Of a DNA stretch of 5,869 bases, positions 1 through 5,869 are shown piece by piece. Under the pieces are notes generated by a model. That model was not told the DNA's origin, did no database searches, and saw nothing but the letters and a program-made list of their open reading frames with translations. Both the position numbers and the translations under genes were made by a program. The DNA is taken from assembly GCA_016928605.1 (NCBI GenBank), contig JAFGKN010000865.1, positions 1 through 5,869 of the forward strand. Direction: 5' to 3'. The stretch comes from Planctomycetota bacterium (lineage in GTDB: Bacteria; Planctomycetota; UBA8108). Numbering within the stretch: position 1 is the first letter of the stretch; every line of letters starts with the position of its first letter.

Positions 1-75
1 CAGGAGTTCGTGCTCATCCGGTCGATCGCAGGCGGCTCGAAGGAGATGCCGGACGTCGGAGCGCACCGGCGCTGA
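1..75 (+). CDS. 3' end of an upstream gene (partial, unrecognised)
   Basis: Frame 1 is open from the window edge to a TGA at 73-75 and gives 24 residues starting QEFVLIRSIAGG and ending GAHRR. About 22 of 24 codons end in G or C, matching the strong bias of the two complete genes. The competing frame 3, which is also open, has a much more even third position, so frame 1 is the better coding candidate. A short hydrophobic strand (FVLIRSI) followed by a polar tail would suit a protein C-terminus, but too little is visible to name a family. Its stop lies 14 bp before the ATG of the acetyltransferase gene, so the two are probably co-transcribed. The call rests on codon bias and spacing only. Confidence 0.5.
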   Translation, partial: QEFVLIRSIAGGSKEMPDVGAHRR

Positions 76-82
76 AGCGCCG
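67..82 (+). promoter_or_regulatory. Small hairpin over the upstream stop codon, ahead of the acetyltransferase start
   Basis: CGGCGC (67-72) and GCGCCG (77-82) are perfect 6-bp inverted arms around the tetraloop TGAA (73-76). The loop contains the TGA stop of the upstream reading frame, and the 3' arm ends 7 bases before the ATG at 90, in the zone where a Shine-Dalgarno sequence would be expected. No good Shine-Dalgarno is visible. A ribosome terminating on the upstream gene would melt this stem, so translational coupling is a reasonable inference. A 6-bp GC stem can also arise by chance in DNA this rich in G and C. Confidence 0.35.
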
Positions 83-89
83 CAGACGC

Positions 90-968
90 ATGTCGTCCGA
101 ATCGCATCATCTGCGGCCGCTTCGCGTCTTCGACATCCCGGACGCGATGGTGCTCAAGGAGATCGCTGGCTGGAACCAGACCGAGGAGGACTGGAAGCTT
201 TTCATCGAGATCCAGCGAGAGGGTTGCTTCGCCCTGGAGGCGGGCGGGAGAGTCGTCGCGACGTCCACGGCGATTCCCTACGGCAGCGCTTTCGGGTGGG
301 TCGGCATGGTGCTCGTCTTGCCGGAGGAGCGTCGCAAGGGTCACGGAACGCGCATGCTGGACGCGGCCGTCGAGCACCTCCTGCAGCGCGGAGTGACGCC
401 GGCGCTCGATGCCACGCAGGTGGGAAAGCTCGTCTATGACCGGCGCGGATTCGTGGACGTCCTGGGCGTCGAGCGCCGCATGGGCATGCCGGCCGCGGTG
501 GGCTCCGCCGCCGCCAGTTGCGGGAGGCTCGCGGTCGAGGCCATCGATCGGGTCGCGGACCTCGACCGGGAGGCGTTCGGGGCGGATCGGACCTCCGTCC
601 TGCGCGGACTCCTGGGGCGCGATGGATCCCGGGGGCTCGTCTACCCGCCGGCGGGCGAGGCGGAGGGGTACCTCATCGTGAGGCGCGGGACCCGGTTCAC
701 TCACATCGGTCCCTGGGTGGCGCGGAGCGAGGAGGCCGCTTCGGCGCTCTTCGCCACCGCGCTGTCACGGCTGCAGGGCTGCACCGTGGGCGTTGACACG
801 ATGGTGCCCAACGCCTTCGCTCGGCGCCTCGCCGAGTCCGCTGGACTCCCGGTGGTCCGGTCGCTCGTGAGGATGGCTCGACCGATAGCGGGCGGCGTCG
901 ACGCGAGCTGCCCTCCGGGAGGCCGGCCGGACCGCATCTTCGCGCTCGCCGGCTTCGCCTGGGGTTGA
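90..968 (+). CDS. Two-domain GNAT family N-acetyltransferase (YitH/Acetyltransf_18 type)
   Basis: The 292-residue soluble protein is predicted to transfer an acetyl group from acetyl-CoA to an amine; the substrate cannot be told from sequence. Residues about 8-132 form the GNAT fold: RPLRVFDIPDAM at the first strand, the family-typical GWNQTEEDW (27-35), beta-4 ending VLVLPEE (74-80), and the acetyl-CoA pyrophosphate loop R81-R-K-G84-H-G86 fitting R/Q-x-x-G-x-G/A. YDRRGFVDV (116-124) matches the usual end of the fold (Y-x-x-x-G-F). Residues about 148-264 resemble the C-terminal domain seen in YitH-like proteins: LDREAFGADRTSVL, then GYLIVRRG, then IGPWVA, then VGVDTMVPN and a closing VRMARP. 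The ending RIFALAGFAWG is also characteristic. The ATG at 90 is chosen because it is the first ATG and places the domain about 8 residues in; the frame stays open upstream and no clear ribosome binding site is seen. It may be translated by coupling to the upstream frame. Confidence 0.93.
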   Translation: MSSESHHLRPLRVFDIPDAMVLKEIAGWNQTEEDWKLFIEIQREGCFALEAGGRVVATSTAIPYGSAFGWVGMVLVLPEERRKGHGTRMLDAAVEHLLQRGVTPALDATQVGKLVYDRRGFVDVLGVERRMGMPAAVGSAAASCGRLAVEAIDRVADLDREAFGADRTSVLRGLLGRDGSRGLVYPPAGEAEGYLIVRRGTRFTHIGPWVARSEEAASALFATALSRLQGCTVGVDTMVPNAFARRLAESAGLPVVRSLVRMARPIAGGVDASCPPGGRPDRIFALAGFAWG

Positions 969-974
969 GCGTGC

Positions 975-3900
975 TCACTCCGATAGCGGCTCGATCTCGA
1001 TGGCCGAGATCTTCGGGTGCTCGATCTGCTTCACGAACTCGATGTCGAGGAAGCCATCGAGCACTGCTGTCGTGTGCGACCAGGAATCGGCTCGCCGGGT
1101 TTCCGCCGGGGGCTCGTACCAGCGGCGCAACTTCTCGCCCTCGATGAGGATGTCGAACGCGCGATGTCCTGGCTGCTCGAAGTGAATCTCCGCGAAGTGG
1201 AGGGTGACGCGATACTCGCCGGGAACCAGCGGGATCCGGTAGCCGGCAGGGGCGAGCCCGGAAGGCGGAAACCAGCGCTCGCTCTGGTAGAGCGGATCGT
1301 CATCGGTTCCCTCGATCTCTCCGTGATACACGATCACTCCAGAGAAGGGGTAGGGGCTCCATTCCTGCTCGCCGAAACGGCAGCCGCCGAGGAAGAACCG
1401 GTCCCGGCTCCAGCGATTTCCCGCGCCGTCCGTGTAGTCGAGGCCGCCGCAGTTGATGCGGATGGGCTCGCGGCGCTGGAGTCGTTCGAGGATCCAGCGC
1501 AGATCACCAGCGTAACCGGAGATGTCCGGCCAGATCGGATCGCGGCCGGGTTGCACTCGATGTATCTCGGCCATCTTCGCCAGTAGTTGCGTGGGTGAGC
1601 GGTCCAGGACGAGGACGCTCAGAGTGTACCAGTGGTTCCAGAGGGTCAGCTCGCCCGCGGCATGCCGCCCGAGGGATGAGACGAGCATCGTCTCCGCCTC
1701 CTCCGGTTGTCTGCTGGCGACCAGGCACTCGGCGAGTCTGACGATGGGCTCGGGCGGGGGAGGATCACGCGCAGCGAGCGCCTTTCGAAAGCACTCGGCA
1801 GCAGCTTCCATCTGCCCGGCTCGCTGCCTGATGCGGCCCTCGAAGTAGGCGGCGCAGACGGGGTGGCTTCCGTCGTCAGACTCCCGAAACGCCGTGAGGA
1901 TCCTCGCGTCTCTCTCTGGATCGGGAGGGCGGAGCGTCTCCAGAACGGGGATCAGGGAGAGGTCCGAGCTGCTGATGGACTGATTGAGCCCCTGAAGCGC
2001 CAGTACATTCCGGCCGGGGCGGATGTGCTGCAGATCGAGCAGAACCTCGACGGGATCGGGAGGCTCCAGCGACACAACCGCGGTGGCCGTGGCGAGATGT
2101 GAGACCCGCTCCGGCGCGGGTCTCACGCCGGAGCGCAGCACCTCGACGCCGTTCAGGTAGGCGACGCAGCCGTCATCGATCACGACTCGCAACCGGCAGG
2201 AACATCCCCGGTTGGCGTCGGAGACGCCGAAGTCCTTGCGGATGTAGATCGTCGTGTACTGCCCCATCATATCGTCGAGGACTGTCCGGTCGTCACTGTC
2301 GCCGTAGCCGAAGCCGCTCGGCATCGGGGCCCAGCTCGAATCATCGAAACCCGGATCCGACCAGTGGACCGCTCCCGGCGATGGGTCGGAACGTCCCTTG
2401 AAAAGCCTCCACATGTCGCCCTCGGCGATGACGGTCTCGGTATCCTCGGCCTGCAGAATCGTGTCGACCGATGAGCAGGACACCAGTCGGGGACTCAGGA
2501 GCGCCCGGTAATCCTGCAGTGTCTGCAGGTCCTTGCGACTCGCGTGGGGCAGCTGGATCGCCCTCTCCAGCGTCTGGATCGCCTGATCGGTCCGGCCGTT
2601 GGCGTACTGCGCCGCCGCCAGGGCGGAGAGCATGCGAGGCACTGCGTGGTGGGTCGCTTCGACGGCCATCGAGGCATAGCGAAGAGACTTCTCGATCAGC
2701 TCTGGACGATCGCTCCCGGCCAGCGACAGGGCGTAAATCCTCAGAAGGTCCGGAAGAAAGGGATGGCGAGCGTCGGCTCGAACGACTCTTTCCAGGACGA
2801 TGCCGAATCGATCGAGTTTAGCTTTCAGCCCGACTCTGGATCCTGTCGCCGGGCGCACGAGGAGTCCGTCGAGATGCTGATAGACGGCGGTGAGGGCTGG
2901 ATTGATCTCGAGGGCTGCTAGATACTCGTCGAAGGCCCGGTCCAGGCAACCCAGGCGCTCCAGCGTGACGCCTTCACTGATGTGGGCCCAGGCGTTGGAC
3001 GGATCGAGACGGGCCGCTGCGCTGTACGCTTGGAGGGCCTCGTCTAGATCGCCTGCCCTGGCCAGCGCATCTCCGAGCCAGACGTGCGCCATGGGGTTGG
3101 TCGGATCGAGCTCTCTGGCCCGGCGCAGAACCTGCTTGGCTTCTCCGAGATCCTCCGTCTCGGTCTGCGACCCTGCCAGCAGAGCCAGCCCCTTCCAAAG
3201 GAGAGAGAGCTCGTCGTCAGGATCGTGAGCCAGAGCCGTCTCCGCCGCCTCCAGAGCGGCGGGATGATTCCCCATCTTGATCAGCACGGGCGCGCGACAT
3301 TGCTCTCGCAGAGACTCATCTTCGATGTCGCTAGCCCATTCCAGGGCGGTCTCGTTTCGATCCAGCGAGAAGAAGATGTGCGCGATTCGGGATCGGATCA
3401 CGTCCCTGTCCACGTCGTCTCGCCCCAGAAGATCGTGGAACTTCCTCTCGGCGTGAGCGTCCTTTCCTTCGAGCAGGTAGGCCTTGCCCAGCAACAGGAG
3501 TGGCTCCACGTGGCCCTGCCACCGCCCTTGAGCCATCGCGAAGTTTTCGATGGCGCGAGTCGTCTCGCCTAGCTCGAGCCGCGCCGAGCCCTGTCCGAGG
3601 ATCATGTCGATCGATGATCCCAGGTAGGGCCTGTCTCCCGTGCGCCGGAGATCGATGAGTCTGCCGAAGGCCGCGTCCGCCTTCTCCCACTCGCCCTGCA
3701 TCACGGCGAGGTGCGCCTCGAACCACGCCCCTGCCCACTCGTCTTCCGCATTCTGCTGTGCCTTGTCCAGGACTCGGCTCGACAGCTCGGCTTCGCCATG
3801 CTTGGCGAGGAGAGCCGCTTGGAGAAGCAGGGCCGGCACGAAGCAGGGATGACGCTGGAGGATCTCGACGGTCTTCGCCATCGCTTCCCGGTCCCGGCCG

Positions 3901-5558
3901 CGCAAGACGAGGATACGCGCCTGCTGGAACCAGGCATCCGGTCGATCCTTCTGGAGACGCGACACCTCCTCGAGTTGTTCCAGGGAGCGCCGCACGGGAT
4001 CGAGGGCGGTGTTCACTACCGCCGCGTGGAAGTCCAGGGGATCGCTGATGGCCGTTCCGCTCGAGATGAAGACTCCTTGCTCGTACCTTCCATCGCCCGT
4101 CTTCGGAGGCCGCAGCCGAGTCAGGAAGAGGCCGGTCTGCCCCTCCATGACGATGTCCGTGATGCGGCGCTCGTACTCCGCAGCCCGGAGGAGCCGGACG
4201 TGCTCCCAGTGGTTCAGCCCCAGCAGGGTCGTTCCAATCAGCAGGATAAGAATCGTGGCAGCGGCGGCGATCCTCCCGCGATTCCGCCAGGACCGGTGGA
4301 GGAGCCGCTTCCAGTCGGAGTAGTGTCGCGCTTCGATCGGATAGCCGAACGCAAAGCGGCGGAGATCCTGGGCCAGCGCCTCGGCGGTCCCGTAGCGGTC
4401 CCGCGGCGACTTGCGAAGGCACTTGTGCACGATGGTCTCCAGGTCGTGCGGGACGCTGGGATTCAACTTGCTGAGAGGCAGAGGATCGCGGCTGGTGATG
4501 AGGCTCAGCGTCTGCTGGATGTTCTTTCCCCGCAGCGGTGGCCTTCCCCCGAGCACCTCGTAAAGTGTCACGCCAAGGCTGTACACGTCGGTAGCCGGAC
4601 CGACCTCGTGCGGACCCGGCTCGGCTTGCTCGGGGCTCATGTAGAGCGGAGTCCCGACCGACTCGTCGCTCAGGGTCAGGTGTTCTTGCCCCTGGATCCA
4701 GGCCAGACCGAAGTCGAGGATGCGCAGCCTACCCGAGCGGCTGAGCATCAGGTTGGAGGGCTTGAGGTCACGGTGGATGATCCCGAGAGTGTGCGCGTGG
4801 TGCAGCCCGTCCGCAACGTCAGCGAAGGCCTCGGCGATCCGGGAGTAACATGCGAAGCGAAGGTCTCTGTTCTCCACGGCCCCGTTCAACCCCAAGCCGC
4901 TGCCGCTCTTGCTCGGATCCTCGACTCTACCGATCGAGCTCCCGCTCAGAGCCAACACCTGTGACAGGGACTGGATCTCCGCGAACGAAAACCCGGAATC
5001 TTCGTTGCGGCAAGGCCCGGCTATCCTGCGGAGTGTCGCATCGAGCGTCTCGCCCTCCACGTACTCCATCGCGTAGTAAGCCGTGTCCTGGTCCACACCC
5101 CTCGAGTAGACGGACACCACGTTCGGATGGCTGAGCTGGCCCGCGGCCTTCGCCTCCCTCAGGAACCGCGTGAAGGCTTTCTTGTTCTCGTGGACGGCGG
5201 CAGGGAGTACCTTGAGCGCGACTCTCCTGTCCATGGACTTCTCCCAGGCATCGAAGATCACCCCCATGCCTCCACGCCCGATCTGACGCCGGAGGATGTA
5301 GTCACCGAGCGTCCGGAAAGGCGGCAACGGCTCACCGGATGCAGGCGCGGCGTCCGCGCAGCCCGAGCTGAAATCACAGAAGATCGACAGCTCCTCGAGG
5401 ATCTGGTTTCCGAGGGTCGGATGGTCCTCGAGGATCCGGTCGGCGTCGACCTTCTCTCCGGAGTTCATCCGGTCTACGTAGCTCACGACCAGGTCACCGA
5501 TCTGGCGCTCGTGATCGTGCTTCTTCTCGTCAGGGGAGGGATGATCCGGCGGTGGCAT
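975..5558 (-). CDS. Receptor-like Ser/Thr protein kinase: kinase, TM, TPR, galactose-binding-like, TPR, malectin
   Basis: The 1527-residue protein is predicted to phosphorylate Ser/Thr on cytoplasmic targets under control of a large exported tail. Order of parts: a helical leader (about 18-62); a Hanks-type kinase (about 84-403); one transmembrane helix (about 430-450) with Arg/Lys on its N-terminal side, so the kinase should be cytoplasmic; roughly twelve TPR-like repeats (about 541-1020); a beta-sandwich (about 1044-1208) with FDDSSW, GYGD and DDGCVAYLNGVEV, as in galactose-binding-like folds; two more TPR-like units (about 1231-1300); and a malectin domain (about 1366-1525) with INCGG, LYQSERW, YRVTLHFAEIHF and RAFDILIEG. 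Catalytic residues are all present: glycine loop IGRGGMGV (93-100), K116, E135, HRD with D264, K266 and N269, DFG at 282-284 and SPE at 308-310. HRD marks an RD kinase, so activation-loop phosphorylation (T295, S297, S300, T303) is likely. An in-frame GTG at 5630 would add 24 Arg-rich residues, but the ATG at 5558 has a good ribosome binding site and is preferred. The frame is intact. The ligand and targets are unknown. Confidence 0.96.
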   Translation of the reverse strand: MPPPDHPSPDEKKHDHERQIGDLVVSYVDRMNSGEKVDADRILEDHPTLGNQILEELSIFCDFSSGCADAAPASGEPLPPFRTLGDYILRRQIGRGGMGVIFDAWEKSMDRRVALKVLPAAVHENKKAFTRFLREAKAAGQLSHPNVVSVYSRGVDQDTAYYAMEYVEGETLDATLRRIAGPCRNEDSGFSFAEIQSLSQVLALSGSSIGRVEDPSKSGSGLGLNGAVENRDLRFACYSRIAEAFADVADGLHHAHTLGIIHRDLKPSNLMLSRSGRLRILDFGLAWIQGQEHLTLSDESVGTPLYMSPEQAEPGPHEVGPATDVYSLGVTLYEVLGGRPPLRGKNIQQTLSLITSRDPLPLSKLNPSVPHDLETIVHKCLRKSPRDRYGTAEALAQDLRRFAFGYPIEARHYSDWKRLLHRSWRNRGRIAAAATILILLIGTTLLGLNHWEHVRLLRAAEYERRITDIVMEGQTGLFLTRLRPPKTGDGRYEQGVFISSGTAISDPLDFHAAVVNTALDPVRRSLEQLEEVSRLQKDRPDAWFQQARILVLRGRDREAMAKTVEILQRHPCFVPALLLQAALLAKHGEAELSSRVLDKAQQNAEDEWAGAWFEAHLAVMQGEWEKADAAFGRLIDLRRTGDRPYLGSSIDMILGQGSARLELGETTRAIENFAMAQGRWQGHVEPLLLLGKAYLLEGKDAHAERKFHDLLGRDDVDRDVIRSRIAHIFFSLDRNETALEWASDIEDESLREQCRAPVLIKMGNHPAALEAAETALAHDPDDELSLLWKGLALLAGSQTETEDLGEAKQVLRRARELDPTNPMAHVWLGDALARAGDLDEALQAYSAAARLDPSNAWAHISEGVTLERLGCLDRAFDEYLAALEINPALTAVYQHLDGLLVRPATGSRVGLKAKLDRFGIVLERVVRADARHPFLPDLLRIYALSLAGSDRPELIEKSLRYASMAVEATHHAVPRMLSALAAAQYANGRTDQAIQTLERAIQLPHASRKDLQTLQDYRALLSPRLVSCSSVDTILQAEDTETVIAEGDMWRLFKGRSDPSPGAVHWSDPGFDDSSWAPMPSGFGYGDSDDRTVLDDMMGQYTTIYIRKDFGVSDANRGCSCRLRVVIDDGCVAYLNGVEVLRSGVRPAPERVSHLATATAVVSLEPPDPVEVLLDLQHIRPGRNVLALQGLNQSISSSDLSLIPVLETLRPPDPERDARILTAFRESDDGSHPVCAAYFEGRIRQRAGQMEAAAECFRKALAARDPPPPEPIVRLAECLVASRQPEEAETMLVSSLGRHAAGELTLWNHWYTLSVLVLDRSPTQLLAKMAEIHRVQPGRDPIWPDISGYAGDLRWILERLQRREPIRINCGGLDYTDGAGNRWSRDRFFLGGCRFGEQEWSPYPFSGVIVYHGEIEGTDDDPLYQSERWFPPSGLAPAGYRIPLVPGEYRVTLHFAEIHFEQPGHRAFDILIEGEKLRRWYEPPAETRRADSWSHTTAVLDGFLDIEFVKQIEHPKISAIEIEPLSE
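2099..2126. repeat. Perfect 11-bp inverted repeat inside the kinase gene
   Basis: GTGAGACCCGC (2099-2109) and GCGGGTCTCAC (2116-2126) are exact reverse complements separated by a 6-base loop (TCCGGC, 2110-2115). On the coding (minus) strand the element covers codons 1145 to about 1154 (V-R-P-A-P-E-R-V-S-H), in the galactose-binding-like domain. No T-run follows on either side, so it does not look like an intrinsic terminator. In mRNA it would fold into a strong GC-rich hairpin. Confidence 0.6.
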
Positions 5559-5566
5559 CGCGCCAG

Positions 5567-5573
5567 TCCTTTC
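5567..5573 (-). promoter_or_regulatory. Ribosome binding site that fixes the kinase start
   Basis: Read on the minus strand, GAAAGGA occupies 5573-5567 and is followed by an 8-base spacer and the ATG at 5558-5556. It contains AAGGA, a close match to the anti-Shine-Dalgarno complement at ideal distance. The alternative GTG start 72 bases upstream has only a weak TGGGA placed about 13 bases away. This supports starting the kinase at MPPPDHPSPDE. Confidence 0.65.
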
Positions 5574-5698
5574 GAGAGAGACTCCACGTCTGTCGAGCCG
5601 CGCAGACGGCCGTCGGACCGACGGGAGCACGGGCCGAATCGATCCCAGGCTCGAGCGGACGTCGACCGCAGCCGGCCGGGAAGCGAGGTGTTTTGAGA

Positions 5699-5727
5699 AG
5701 ACGAATCGCCAGGCCGGAGGGTGTCAA
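5699..5727 (-). promoter_or_regulatory. Possible sigma-70-like promoter of the kinase gene (weak)
   Basis: On the minus strand a perfect TTGACA lies at 5727-5722, about 165 bases before the kinase ATG. At 17-base spacing the -10 position reads TCGTCT (5704-5699), a poor match to TATAAT, and neighbouring spacings are no better. If used, the leader would be about 130 bases long. The single good hexamer could be chance. Confidence 0.2.
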
Positions 5728-5816
5728 TTCCGCGCGGCGACTGATGCACGTTCCCCACGCCATCTGTACACCGTCCCGTATGGATGAGTCCGCGGCCCGG
5801 AGAGATGTGACAACAA

Positions 5817-5863
5817 ATCACCAGGGTTTCCCAGGTCGCATGCCCGAGCCTGCCTGTGGTGAT
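5817..5863. repeat. Inverted repeat at the far end of the upstream region
   Basis: ATCACCA (5817-5823) and TGGTGAT (5857-5863) are exact 7-bp inverted arms 33 bases apart. Between them lie two smaller potential stems: GGG-TTT-CCC (5824-5832), and CAGG (5832-5835) with CCTG (5849-5852), which can extend through TCG/CGA with one bulged base; the two share base 5832. The arrangement could be a folded RNA leader or a spaced operator for the kinase gene or for a gene beyond the window. It matches no RNA family I recognise, and a chance origin is possible. Confidence 0.25.
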
Positions 5864-5869
5864 CGCCTC

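Larger units (their letters stand above)
5559..5869. other. Gene-free region upstream of the kinase
   Basis: These 311 bases contain no reading frame with recognisable protein features. The open frames that cross them are continuations of frames lying opposite or shifted within the kinase gene. The part near the kinase holds the ribosome binding site and is rich in G and C. The distal part (about 5720-5830) is visibly richer in A and T, which suits a promoter region, and carries the TTGACA box and the 7-bp inverted repeat. No tRNA, riboswitch core or terminator was recognised. Confidence 0.6.

Noticed and set aside
905..928. GC-rich self-complementary bases (CCTCCGGGAGG and GGCCGGCC) near the end of the acetyltransferase gene, considered as a terminator for the kinase.
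   Set aside because: The possible stems are only about 4 bp with tight loops, and no T-run follows on either strand.
3331..4422. A 363-residue open frame on the minus strand in a different frame of the kinase gene.
   Set aside because: The composition is dominated by Arg, Pro, Gly and Ser, typical of a shifted frame of GC-rich DNA, and the overlapping frame has intact TPR and transmembrane features.
3711..4964. A 417-residue open frame on the plus strand opposite the kinase gene.
   Set aside because: It is antisense to a kinase/TPR gene with clear domain motifs, in a frame kept open by high GC and codon bias. Its translation is Arg/Pro/Glu-rich with no recognisable domain.
5559..5630. A GTG-initiated extension of 24 residues at the kinase N-terminus.
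   Set aside because: It is Arg-rich and unlike the rest of the leader, with no well-placed ribosome binding site, whereas the ATG at 5558 has GAAAGGA at 8 bases.
5127..5696. A 189-residue plus-strand frame running from inside the kinase gene into the upstream region.
   Set aside because: Most of it lies opposite the kinase glycine-loop region and leader, the start has no ribosome binding site of note, and the protein shows no motifs.
5782..5807. A GGATGAGTCC stretch followed by CCGGAGAG, resembling part of a hammerhead ribozyme core.
   Set aside because: The invariant CTGATGA begins with G instead of CT here, the GAAA box is GAGA, and flanking stems I and III cannot be drawn.

Overview
This is a GC-rich window with strong G/C preference at third codon positions. 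It holds one very large signalling gene on the minus strand, one acetyltransferase gene on the plus strand, and probably the last codons of an upstream plus-strand gene. The kinase is a Hanks-type protein kinase with an acidic-helical N-terminal leader, a spacer before the HRD motif, a single membrane segment and a long TPR tail. That style is typical of Planctomycetota and of other lineages with many such kinases, such as Acidobacteriota. The phylum is an inference; nothing here fixes it. There are no tRNA or rRNA genes, CRISPR arrays, insertion sequences or other signs of mobile DNA.

Layout: bases 1-75 read as the 3' end of an unrecognised plus-strand CDS. Its stop codon sits in the loop of a small hairpin just ahead of the next gene. 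Bases 90-968 encode a 292-residue two-domain GNAT acetyltransferase (N-terminal GNAT fold plus a C-terminal YitH/Acetyltransf_18-like domain). After only 6 bp, the convergent minus-strand gene at 975-5558 encodes a 1527-residue receptor-like Ser/Thr kinase. The last 311 bases (5559-5869) are the kinase's upstream region, with a good ribosome binding site, one isolated -35-like hexamer, a 7-bp inverted repeat and no convincing gene.

The kinase is the centre of interest. In order it carries a cytoplasmic kinase domain with all catalytic residues, one transmembrane helix, about twelve TPR-like repeats, a galactose-binding-like beta-sandwich, a second short TPR block and a C-terminal malectin domain. 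If the helix is inserted as predicted, the TPRs and both putative sugar-binding folds face the periplasm or outside, and the protein would couple carbohydrate or glycoprotein recognition to intracellular phosphorylation. This resembles in outline the malectin-type receptor kinases of plants, though probably by independent domain shuffling. The acetyltransferase has no evident functional link to it; the two genes are only convergent neighbours.
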